Positions 9,301 through 21,300 of a DNA stretch of 64,000 bases are shown here, in pieces (positions within the stretch are counted from its first letter, which is position 1; each line of letters starts with the position of its first letter). The notes under the pieces were generated by a model. It worked only from the letters and a program-made list of their open reading frames with translations, ran no database searches and was not told the DNA's origin. Origin of the DNA: Symbiodinium natans (Eukaryota > Sar > Dinophyceae > Suessiales > Symbiodiniaceae); NCBI GenBank assembly GCA_905221605.1, contig CAJNDS010002579.1, positions 914,734 through 978,733 on the forward strand. Direction: 5' to 3'. A program made the position numbers and the translations under genes.

Positions 9301-12300
9301 CATAAGAAGGTTGCTCTGATGGGACAGCATGCACTTTGAAGGTTCATGGGTGGTTGTAAGTAGGCTCTAGTTGCCCCCCCCCCAACCCCCACCCCCCACC
9401 CAAACTAGACAAGGCAAAATCCGGCTAGAACAAACTACAGTCACCTTACTTCTAGCCCTGTTTAGAACAAACACATGAAACTCCAAGCACCCCCCCCCCC
9501 CCCCCCCCCAAATTCGGAAGCCCTAAACCAAAAAACCCTAGACCAAAAACCCGCATCGTCTGGTCCGAGAGTTTTACCCGGACCGAAGCCATGGCCTGGA
9601 CAAAAACAGCCTTAAACCCCCCCTGAAACCCCCAATCCTAAACCCTAAACCCTAAACCCTAAACCCCCCAAAACGCATACACCCCTACACGCCCCAAGGA
9701 AGATGCACGTGATGGCCAATGTCTTCCACTATGGCCAGGCCACAGAACCATCCTTAAGGGCCACGGTTTAGGGTTTAGGGTTTAGGGTTTAGGGTTTAGG
9801 GTTTAGGGTTTAGGGGGTACTAAAATCGCTATGCCTTGTCTTCCCTCTTATACTAGCAGGCCTTGATAGGGATTAATAGTACCCCCTCTTGCAATCCCTA
9901 TTAAGGACTGTTATAACAGGGGAACATCCCAAGCCATGCTGTAAACACCGCTGCTCCTGAATTCCACCCCCGGCCCAAAATACCCTCAGCACTTCATGCT
10001 GGTATAGCTGATCCCTCCCAACGGCCGCGACAATGCCCTCAAATATCCTCATGCTTTCCAGAGCCCTACACCCGAAACCTCACCTACAGTGGACCTTGTA
10101 CCCGAAACGTAAACGCGGTATTTGTGAGAGACGTATCCCTTTTATGGAACAACACTGACTGCTTCAGGGCAACTACACCCTTGGCCCCCCTCAAGTAATC
10201 ACCCCTGCACACCAAGCCCCCCCCCCCCCCCCCGCCCGGCCCCAAGACAGCAACATCCCACAAGGGCGTCTGGCGTTTAGAGGTTTACAGGGCCTTGGGG
10301 TTGGGAATTTCTGCCTACCCCTAACCACCCAAAACCCTGCCAACCTGGAATGTCAGGCCCTAACCCTAAACCCTAAACCCTAAACCCTAAACCCTAAACC
10401 CTAAACCCTAAACCCTAAACCCTAAACCCTAAACCCTAAACCCTAAACCCTAAACCCTAAACCCTAAACCCTAAACCGAAGCCCTTGAGAGGCCATCTTC
10501 GAGGGGCAGAAGGTGTTCCATTGCAAGGATGGAAAAGTGCGCGCTTGGGCTGAATCGCGAAGCAAACCTCCATCCCCCCACCCTAAGTGGGTTTGGGTTA
10601 GGGTTTAGGGTTTAAGGTTTAGGGCCCCACCCTAAACCTTCCGCCCTGAACCTCACAAGTCCTTAAAGCACCCAAAAAAGAATCCTGAACGTCATTTCTT
10701 TAGCCGAGGCAAATGCCGGCATTCTCCTCCCATGAATTTGACGACAAGCTTCTCACAATACCCATTCTGATTCCGCAGGCCCGATACATTGAGCTACGTC
10801 CTAGCCACCCTCGTCTCCTGTTGCCTGCTCACAAAAACCTAAACCCTAAACCCTAAACCGTTGGGTGCCCGTGCAAGCTCTGAGGAATCTTCAACGACAA
10901 GGCGAACTACGCCCGCATGACGGCTGGCCCCTCTTGCAAGAATTTGTGGTGAGACTCCCTTGCCCTAAAAACCTAAATCCAAAAACCTAAACCCGAAACC
11001 CCTAAACCCTAGAAACCCGAAACCCTAATTAAAACCCTAAACCCTAGAAGCCGGAAAACCCCTAAACCCGAAAACCCTAAACCCTAGAAACCCTAACCCC
11101 TAGAGACTCCGGCCCCCCTCGACCCTTCTCGTTGTGGTTACATGGGGAAGCGGGGAGGGGGGGGGGGGCTTAGGGTTTAGGGTTTAGAGTTTAGGGTTTA
11201 GGGTTTAGGGTTTAGGGTTTTCAGGAGAAGTTCTAAAGCCCTTATACACCCGAAGCCCTCGGGTGGGGGGGAGGGGGCCTATTGGATTTAAGAGGTTCCT
11301 AAACCCTAAACCCTAAACCCTAAACCCTAAACCCTCTTGGAGTTAAGGAGTTTCAAGGGGGGATGTTCTTGCGCTGCAGGCTGCCAGAGGATGGGAATGC
11401 CAACCATGCCCGCCGAGATGTTCCACCAGGTTGGGGTCCAAGGGTTTAGGGTTTAGGGATTAGGGTTTATGGGGTTGTTCTAAACCAGGGTCCGTTTTCG
11501 GGGGGGGGGGGGGGGGGGGTGTCCGTTTCATGCCTACTAGACTGTAGCCTTGTTTGGCTTGTTTGGTCCGTACCTCATATATGGGAAATAAAGACAGTTT
11601 CGCCCATGTTTGTTATTGGAAGAGTAAGCATGTGCGCGAAGAAGCGTGTGAAAATGGTGGGTTTCGCGGCCTCTGCGTTTATCGGAGGGCTGCGCTAAGC
11701 GTCCCAGTAGGTGTCCTTCATTGCTCATAAAGGTTCTGAAGCCAGGCATGTTGAGGCATGTTGGGTTTAGGGTTTAGGGTTTAGGGTTTAGGGTGTAGGG
11801 TTTAGGGTGTAGGGTTTAGGGTTAGGGTGACGGACGGCTACTGGGACAACCGATGCGCTACATGAGCTTGGCAATCGAACTGAGATTGCTTTAGCGGCCA
11901 TCTTGTCGAGTCAACAGCCTTTCACGGTACAAGTAAAATCAAGCTCTATAGAGCTGACCTCCAATTCTGCTAATTTCGCCAAATTAAGCCAAGCCACTTG
12001 TATTCTAACTTGGGGAGCGAATACGGAACTAAGTACCTAAGAATATCATTCAAGGAACGCTCGCTCTGTTCTGGGGGGGCTGCGGGGTGGGGGAGGGGGA
12101 AGGATGACCAATGCAACCCAACCATTTGGGTCTTAGATAGACTCGATAGTACCCCAGTCCCCGTTTCGCCGAAAACCTAAACCCTAAACCCCAAACCCTA
12201 AGCTTCAAACCCTAAACCCTAAACCCTAAGCCTTAAATCCTAAGCCCTAAACCCTAAACCCTAAACCCCAAACCCCACCCCACACACGGCCTGCGAAACA

Positions 12301-15300
12301 TCTGGAGCAAGGCCGTGGACCGCGTTGTGGCCGCCAACCTTGACTTCGTCCCACCCTACGGCCGGGATCTGGGAGGGTTCGGAGAAACATCCTCGATTTC
12401 AGGAGGTTACCTGGGTTTAGGGTTTAGTGTTTAGGGTTAAGGGCTTAGAACTATTTGCTTACGTAAGAACTCCCAAAAACATGTAGGAGAAGAATCCCTA
12501 TATTGCCCTTATAAGGAAGAACGTGTTTTCTCATTATTTCATTGGGAGGTTCTTATGCAAATGGTAGCCTTAAAGGCTCCTTGAGGTACAGTAGGTTCCT
12601 TAGTTAAGAGGTTTCGGGCTATCTTTAGAAGTGACACACGGAGCCCTAGAATATAGGGGTCGGAATAAGTACTAATAACATTCACTTAGGGTCCCTTGTA
12701 ATTATACAATAAAAACACCCACCCAGACCAGATTCCAAGTATTAAGGCCCCTATATGCCCCATATACTCCTGGCGCATACCCAAGCTATACAGGGGTCCT
12801 CATTGGGAAATTAAGGCTGAATGCTCCCCTGCGTCAATTAGGCAGAATGTAAGTGTTTATGTCTGTGTGTCTAGAAACAGAGCTGGCTATATGTGTATTG
12901 CTTGGGATGTTCCCCGGTATCCTAGCAGTCCTGAATAGGGATTATAGTAGGGGTACTCTCCAGGACTGTTAGTGTAAGGGGGAACATCCCAATGTAATGC
13001 TTTCATTCCCTCTCTAGACTGCATTGTATCTTCACACGGTAGTCGGTTGAACGCACGTTCAGGCATGCGCCTGGACGGGGTTTGGCCAGGTTGAGTCATG
13101 GCTTAGGTTTCTGTCTGCGATTCCCAGAAGATCCAAATCCGGCTCCTGCAGCTTAGAGACAGCCCGGAACCCGGCTAAATGCTACACCTCGACAAGCCTG
13201 ACACAGCTTCGCAAGCAATCGGCCGAAATGAATCCTACCGCAGAGCAACCCTGCACCCTGTCCCTTCCTGGCGCCTCATGCCAACAAAAGGAAGAAAAAA
13301 AACCCTCTCAGGTAGCGGGGCCTCCCTGTACGTGCGGCTTGGCGTTTAAATAGTGTTCCCTAAAGCCCTAAGCTGAACTCCTCCCCTGCTGCGACTGAGG
13401 GCTAGTGGCTTTGAGCCGTCTGATCTTCAGGCTTCAGGGCTCTTGTGTAGAAGCAGCCCGATGGTACCCTTACTCCACTGTTTGTTTTTGCTGGAGGTGG
13501 ACGGAGTCGGGACCTACTCATGTAAACCTACTGAAGCCAAAAGGAGAACCCTAAACCCTTGACTTTCGGGTGGCAAAGACCTTCACAGAGACCTTGGGCC
13601 AGTGTGTGCCTGTCCGAGCGTGAGCGATAGAACCCGTGAACCCTATACCCCTGAACCCTAAACCCGAAGTCCGGGACCCTTAGCCCTAAACCCTGAATAG
13701 TGGGGAACAGAGACAGAGAGAGATGGAGCGAGCGAGATGTTCGGGCATATTAGGGTAAAAGCGCTATAGCTAACATACGCTCACCGCGCAACGTAGACTA
13801 TAGATACTTAGCTCTGTAGACCCTACAACTATGAATCCCAATCCCTAAACCTATCCGTATGTGCTTCTCTGATACAGTGGTCCTGTGGAGTTTTGCTAGA
13901 TCCGAAACTCCCTGAACCCCAAATCCCTAAACCCCTCAACCCTGTCGTCCCTGAACCCGAAAATCTAAACTCCCTGAACCCCAAAACCCTACACCCTAAA
14001 CTCCCTGAACCCCGAAACCCTAAACCCCCTATATAACCCCTAAATCCTAAACCCCCCGAATCCCTAAACCCTAAACCCCCTGAATATCAAACCCTAAACT
14101 CCCTGAACCTCGATCCCCTAAACTCCTTAAACCCGGAAAGCCCTATAACCCTATAAACCCCATAAACCCCCTAAACACCCTAACCCCAAACCCCCTGAAA
14201 CCCCAAACCCCACAATGAACCCTGCAAACCTCCTAAACCCCCTGAACCCCACCCCAGGCGACCCAGAAACCCAATGAACCCTATCAACCCTCTAAACCCC
14301 AAAATCCTAAGCCCTAAACTCCTTAAACCCTAAACCCTGAACCCTGCAAACCTTAAACACTCAACCCTATGAACCCTATCAACCCCCCCTGAAACCCTAA
14401 ACCCTAAACCCTAAACCCTAAACCCTAAACCCTAAACCCTAAACCCTAAACCCTAAACCCTAAACCCTAAACCCTAAACCCTAAACCCTAAACCCTAACC
14501 CTAAACCCTAAACCCTAAACCCCCTAAGGCGGCCCTTTATGATCGGCAGCGGGCCGCAGCTCGGCCTAGGTCCCAGCTCGGAGCCGCTGGGCCTGCACGC
14601 CTCGACACAAAGTGCCCTAAAGTTTAGGGTTTAGGGTTTAGGGTTTAGAGTCTGGGTTCAAAAGGGTTTCGGGTTTAGGGGGTTTGAGTGTTGAGGGCGT
14701 AGGGCCTTGGACAGTTTGAGGCTTTTTGTTTTTGTTTTTTTGGGGGTGCGGAGCGTTTGTAATTAGGAGTCGAGTGGTTTTAAGTTTTTGGTTTCGGGGG
14801 TGTAGGTCTACTATGTGGGGCCCTGTTGCGGAGGCAAGAATATATAGCCTACCTTGCAAAACCACTCTCTGCTTAAGAGGCCCCCCGAAAATGGAATGAT
14901 ACCCCCTATAGCGCCCTTAAAGGAAGATTGTTTTTTGTTGGTGTTAAGAAGCAAAGAGCAGAAAAGGGTCGGAGATCAGAAGGCAGCGCGCTGAGTTGCA
15001 TGGAACCCATGGTCTGGGGACACCAGGGGGTACAAATATGGGGGTTTCCGAAATTCGGGGTACCTTATTGGGTCCTGGTTACCAGGGAGTCCTACTATTT
15101 GAGGGACTATATTGGGGGTTTAGGGTTTAGGGTTTAGGGTTTAGGGTTTAGGGTTTAGGGTTTAGGGTTTAGGGTTTAGGGTTCCGGGTTTAGGGTTTAG
15201 GGTTTAGGGTTTAGAGTTTAGGCACTCAGGTTCACCTTCATGATCCTCGTGTCCCCTGTGGGCCCGTACTACGGCGGCTCTGTGCCTTGCAGACTCGTGG

Positions 15301-18300
15301 ATGAGCATCCGGACTGAAAACACTAACATCACTCAACCCTGAACCCTAAACCCTAAACCCTAAGCCCTAAGCCCTAAACCCTAAACCCTAAACCCTAAAC
15401 CCTAAACCCTAAACCCTAAACCCTAAACCCTGAACCCTATCTAAGCCCTTACTGTTGGCGCAGTCATTCGGGTGGCCTCGACCCGTTGATGCGGAGTGAA
15501 ACCCGAAGCCCTAAGCCGTCCCCAGCCCTAAACCCTAAACCGCCGTAAGCCCCAAACCCTAAGGCCCTAAGACTCTTAACCGCTAAGCCCTTAGCTAAAG
15601 TGGGCTAAGGGCGGGGGGTGGGGAGGGGGGAAGGGGGGAACCCAGGTGTGTTTGGTCAGGACCGTATATAGTCAGACAATTCCGTGCCCAAGAAGCAGAA
15701 TTGCAATAATTGGTAGGGCTTCGTGGGTGGGATGCACACGTGAGCGGGCTTGGCAATTGGGTTGACACTCTCAGGTCGTTGCTCGAAGCAGCCCGGCCCC
15801 CCCTCGTCAAAAGGAAAGAATCGGAAAGAAAACGCAAAAACAGAACCCCGGGAATAGATCAGGTACTACGACCCAGAGTAGGCCCTTACTCGCTTTTGCT
15901 TAAGGGCTTCTAAGCTCCTTCAAACCAAAAAGGGAACCCTTGGATTCCTAGGTTACTCTTGGGTCTAGAATACGGGTAGCTCTACACCTTAAACCCTAAG
16001 CTCTAAACCCTAAGTCCTAAACCCTAAACCCTAAACCCTAAACCCTAAACCCTAAACCCTAAACCCTAAACCCTAAACCCTAAACCCTAAACCCTAAACC
16101 CTAAACCCTACGCAGGCAGAGGTTCCACTCCTGAACTTGCCTATCAAGCCGTCGCTGAGGTACGACCGCGCTGCCCCGCTGGGTGTTGGTCAGGTAGCGA
16201 ACACCATCCGGGGTTTAGGGTTTAGGGTTAGGGTTTAGGGTTTAGGGTTTAGGGTTTAGGCTTTAGGGTTTAGGCTTTAGTCTTTAGGCTTTAGGCTTTA
16301 GGCTTTAGGCTTTAGGGTTTAGGGTTTAGGGTTTAGGGTTTAGGGTTTAGTTTAGAGTTTAGGGTCTAGGGCCTAAGGCTTGGGGTTTTGGGGTCAGGGT
16401 TTGCCGGGGGGGGGGGGGGGGGAGGGGCCGGTTGGGCTGACCCTTGTTTGGCAGAAGCTCCAGCAACCGTAACCTTAAACCCAAACCTCATGTGGGTGGC
16501 TGTCAAAATTATGATCCTTTTTGGGGTGCCCTAAACATAATGTGTCGTATTATAATAGGGATCCAAAAAGGGACCATAATTTTGACGACCACCCATGTGG
16601 CTCTGCACACAGCTGGCAGACTTATGTTCAGTTCCTTCTGGAAGCAGGTCGTCAAACCAGACCTGGCTTCAGCCCAGAATCGCATTCTCAGCCACATGGG
16701 TTTAGGGTTTAGGGTTTAGGGTTAGGGAAAAGGGATTAGGGTTAAGCGTTTAGGGTTTAGGGTTTACGGTTTAGGCATCTTTTGTGTAGCGGCTTCGCAA
16801 CTCCTCCGTTTCTGGCACTCGCAACTCTGCCATGTCGCAGGTGAAGTGTGCCGGCAACTATGCTGCCGACATCGTCCCAGCAAAGCAGGCAATTGCACCA
16901 AAACACTACCATAAATCCTAAACCCTAAGCCCTACAGATGTTTCGCCAAAATTCCATGGCAGCATTAGGTTCCTCCAAGTCCCAAACCCTGAATTGTAGT
17001 TCATTGTTTTTGTTTGCCGGGGGGTGGGTTGCCTCATTGCTTTGTCCAGTACCCTGCAATGACAGATCAAGTGCCTCTTAGACAGATAAACAATTGCTCA
17101 AACTCTAATCCCTTAAACCCCTAAACGCTTAAACATGTACAACAATCTCCCGAACCCCTATATAAACCCTTAACCCCTAAAGCCCTAATGACTTAAACAT
17201 ATACAGAACTGCCCGAAACTCTAATAATCCATAACCCCTACGCCCCTAAACCTAAATAGAATACACAGAATTTCCCAAAACCCTAAACCTTAACCCCGAA
17301 TCCGCCTTTTTTAGCCATTGCCAAATTAACCCTAGACCTGAAACCCCTAAACCCTTAAATTCTAAACCCGTAAACCCTCCAACCCCCTCAGACCCTAAAG
17401 CCTTCCTGACCCGACAAAAATCATATAGACAAAATCTGGGGGTCTCGTTACGGTGCAGCTACACACTAGTATTTGCTCAAGAACTCCCCCAAAAGAAAAC
17501 AAAAATCAAACTTCCTTATAAGAGCAAGATAGTAGTTATCATTCGTTACTATTTGGGTGGTTCTGAAGCAGATGGTAGACACACGTGGGAGGCCGACGTT
17601 CCCCAAGCCGTAGGCCCGAACACCCTACACACCTTGGGATGTTCCCCCTGATGCTAACAGCCCTTAAGATAGGGATTCTGGTACCCCACATTATAATCCC
17701 TAAACCCTATAAACCCCCAAAAAATCCAAACAATCCCTATTAAGCCCTACTACGGACTCTTAGAATAAGGGGGAACATCCCGAGCCAACACCCCATGTGG
17801 GGTCTCTGCCTAAACCCTAAACCCTAAACCCTAAACCCTAAACCCTAAACCCTAAACCCTAAACCCTAAACCCTAAACCCTAAACCCTAAACCCTAAACC
17901 CTAAACCCAACCGGTTTGCAAGGCCAAGGACGCCGGCTTCCCGATCTGCCTGTACTTGGATGCCAGGGACGGAAGCTGCAAAATTTCCTGTTCGGGGTTT
18001 AGGGTTCGGGGTTTAGGGTTCCCCTAAACCCTAAACCCTAAACCCTAAACCCCTAAACCCCTAAACCCCTAAACCCCTAAACCCCTAAACCGTTTAGGGT
18101 TTAGGGTTCAGGGCTTAGGGTTCAGGATTCCGGATTCAGGGTTTAAGGGTTCAGGGGTTAGGGTTGCGGGTTCAGCTTTCGGGCTAGGGGTTTTTGAGTT
18201 GCGGCAGAACACGACATGAAAGGACGCGGCTACGCACTGCACTCCCACTTTAGGGAGATCCACGGGGTTTAGGGCTTATAGGTCTTGAATGGCATGGCTT

Positions 18301-21300
18301 CGTCCCGGGCAGGCAGTGCAGCAGTCCTAGCCGCAAGAAAAAGGGCTTAGGGTTTAGAGCGGGCGTTGATTTCAAGTGTCGTAGGCACTCACTTGTCTTC
18401 TCGCATCCAACTTAGGTCTTTCACAGGAAGGAGCCATAATTACAAAGTTATCGACTTTGGGGGCTCAAGGAGCATCTCATCTTGGGGAACCCGAACCGGA
18501 AAACATAAGGCACCCCAGTAATACGCGAGTCCCATCACTTGGGGCGTGCCAGATCTTTGCGGGAGTCTAATGGCAAAGGCATGGCAGATCTTTTGGGGTC
18601 GGAATAATTAGTAGCCCCTTTATAATTGTACCATATTAACCCACCACAATCATGAAGGCCCCTTTGTTAGGGCACTTCGTATTGTCTTGGGGACTTGGTG
18701 GGATCGCCACTGTCTCTCCAGGAGCACAAGTACGTCGAGGAGTTTAGCACCTCGAATTTTGCCGCGATCACGAAGTCGATCCTTGCACGATTTCAGAGCT
18801 GCACACCCGGTAGCACGAACATGAATCGCCAGCAGCTGTTGAAGAAGGGTCACCATCCTCAATTTCGCACATAGGACCCTCACCCCGAACCCTGAATTCT
18901 ATAAATCTTAACCCTAAATCCTAAACCTTAAGCCCCAAACCCCAATCCCTAAACCCTAAGCCTTGGGCGCACACCTTTTGACCCACAAACACTCTGCCTG
19001 AAAGCCTTCGTCGCTTCATCAAGCAACCCTTCCTGGTTGGTTCTTAGTATGGAATGTGCGAATGAGGTGTTTAGGGTGCAGGGTTTAGGGTTTCCAAATA
19101 GAGGACATCCATTCCCTCATTCCCTACTAAGAATTAGGGGGGTTTTGTTTCCCCTCTTAGGGCCTATGCATCCCCCTGTAAAACCCAACGAAAGCGCACA
19201 TGGTTCACTCCGAGGTTGCCCCTTAATTTAGGGCCTTTAGTTTAGGTTTACAGTTTAAGATTTAGGGTTTAGGGTTTAAGATTTAGGGTTTAGGGTTTAG
19301 GGTTTAGGTAGGTCGGCTAGGGAGTCGTACCCAGACACCCTAAGGATGTACCCTAAGAGATTCCATATATATATATATATATGTGTATACATACTTACAT
19401 GCATGCATGCATACATACATACACATATATATATATAGATACACACACACATATATATATATATACATACACATATATATATATATCATATATGTATATA
19501 TATATATATATAATATAGCCCTTATATGCTCTTATGTTCACTTTGATGACTTTCAAAAAGGTCCCCAAACCCAAGGTACAACCTTGTGAGTCCGAGGTAG
19601 CGTCCCATGAATTACTAGGCCCTTTGCAAACAGAAGTGTTTGGGGCGTGACTGAAATTCAAGCACCCAGGAATGTCTACCTCACGCCGAACTCGAAATCC
19701 GTGCTGGGGTCCGTTACCAACATGTGCCACGCCGCGAGAATTGGATACACTTCTTAGTGGTTCCCTAGACTTTAAACGCCTCAGGCCTCCGGCCTCGGCG
19801 GATTAGGGCTTCGGGTTTACCTGTTTCAAAATTAGTGAAAAGCATCGTAAGAAACCCATTTGACATCCTCTCCACTTTAGGCAGGACTGCAAATGGCCCG
19901 TCAACTGCCTCTGACCTTATCTCCTTGGGGTTTGGCTGTGCCCCTGAAACCCTAAACCCTAAACCCTAAACCCCTAAAGCCCTAAAACCCCGAAACCTCA
20001 AATCCCTACACCCTAACCTCAACCTTAAGAAGTTCTCAGAGTGTGGGCCCCGGAGTGCAGACCGAAGCTCCCCAAGTCGTAGGAAAGGGTTTAGGGTTTA
20101 GGGTTTAAGGTTTAGGGTTTAGGGTTTAGTAGGGTTTAGGGTTTAGGGTTTAGGGTTTAGGGTTTAGGGTTTAGGGTTTAGGACAGAACACAAGCTTGTC
20201 CGGCCGAACTTCCCAAGAGGCTTTGAAGCTTCGAACTTGGTAGCCCAGCGTGGTTTTTTGGTGCCCAAGTTCACTGATAGAGCAAAGGTGCCCTTTTTTT
20301 CACAAGATGGTTATACTGGGCTACCAAGTTAGGGCTTAGGCGAGTTGAGGGTGGTCTCAGTGTGTTTAGGGTTTAGGGTTTAGGGTTTAGGGTTGAGGGT
20401 TTAGGGTTTAGGGTTTAGGGTTAGAGGCCTTAGACCATGAGCCCCTATAAACCCTTAAACCCCTCAACCCAGACGATGGGTTTCATGAGGACCTGTTCCC
20501 TCAATGATCTTTTTGAGGTGCCAGACCTGGGTTTATAGGGTTTAGAGGGTGTAATTTAGGGTTTAGGGTTCCGGGCTTAACCCAGGCTTAGGCGTTTTTG
20601 GCTTTACGGTTTCGGTTCAGGGTTTATAGGGCTTATAGGGTTTTAATTTGGGGTTTAGGTTTAGGGCTTAGGGTGTAGGGTGTAGGGTGTAGGGTGTAGG
20701 GTTTAGGGTTTAGGGCGGGCGAAGTCTCTTGACAAGGGCACGGGTTTAGCATTTAGGGTTTGGGTTTTCGGTTCGGACTCTAACCCCAAAACCTTCAGCC
20801 AGCTTTTCAGGGCACCCTTGGGAGGGCAGGGCTGTCTGCCGAGGTGCCTAGAGGTCCTGGCCAAAGACATGGGCATGTCCGTGGAGAGGCGAGAGGGTTC
20901 AGGGTTTAGGGTTTGGGGTTTGGGGTTTAGGGTTTAGGGTTTAGGGGCTCAGGGTTTGCGATGAGGGCTTTTGGGGTTCAAAAAGGCCTTTGGTGTCTAA
21001 GGTTCCCAGTCTATGCGTCCAAAAGGGTCGACGGTTCCAGACGAGCTTTCTTCTTGGCAAAAGTTGATGTGAAAGCCTACTAAACCCCTAAGCCCAATAT
21101 CAATGCTTCTGGGGGGCGTTCAGGATGGGGGGGTCCTTGAGAGGCTCGGCATCTGCCGGGTCAGGTTTGGCGGTGAAGTGTAGGGTTTAGGATTAGGGTT
21201 TAGGGTTTAGGATTAGGGTTCAGGGTTTAGGATTAGGGTTTAGCTTTTAATATGGAAGAGCCAGGGAGGATTTGAGGCCATTCGGTTTCTGGCCCCCTTA

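Noticed and set aside
12288-12311. Extension of BCAT exon 10 to the left (GLRNIWSK)
   Set aside because: Open, but has no AG acceptor; the AG|G at 12311 gives the family spacing.
18650-18883. 77-codon minus-strand frame
   Set aside because: Shadow of BCAT exon 17 and its flanks.
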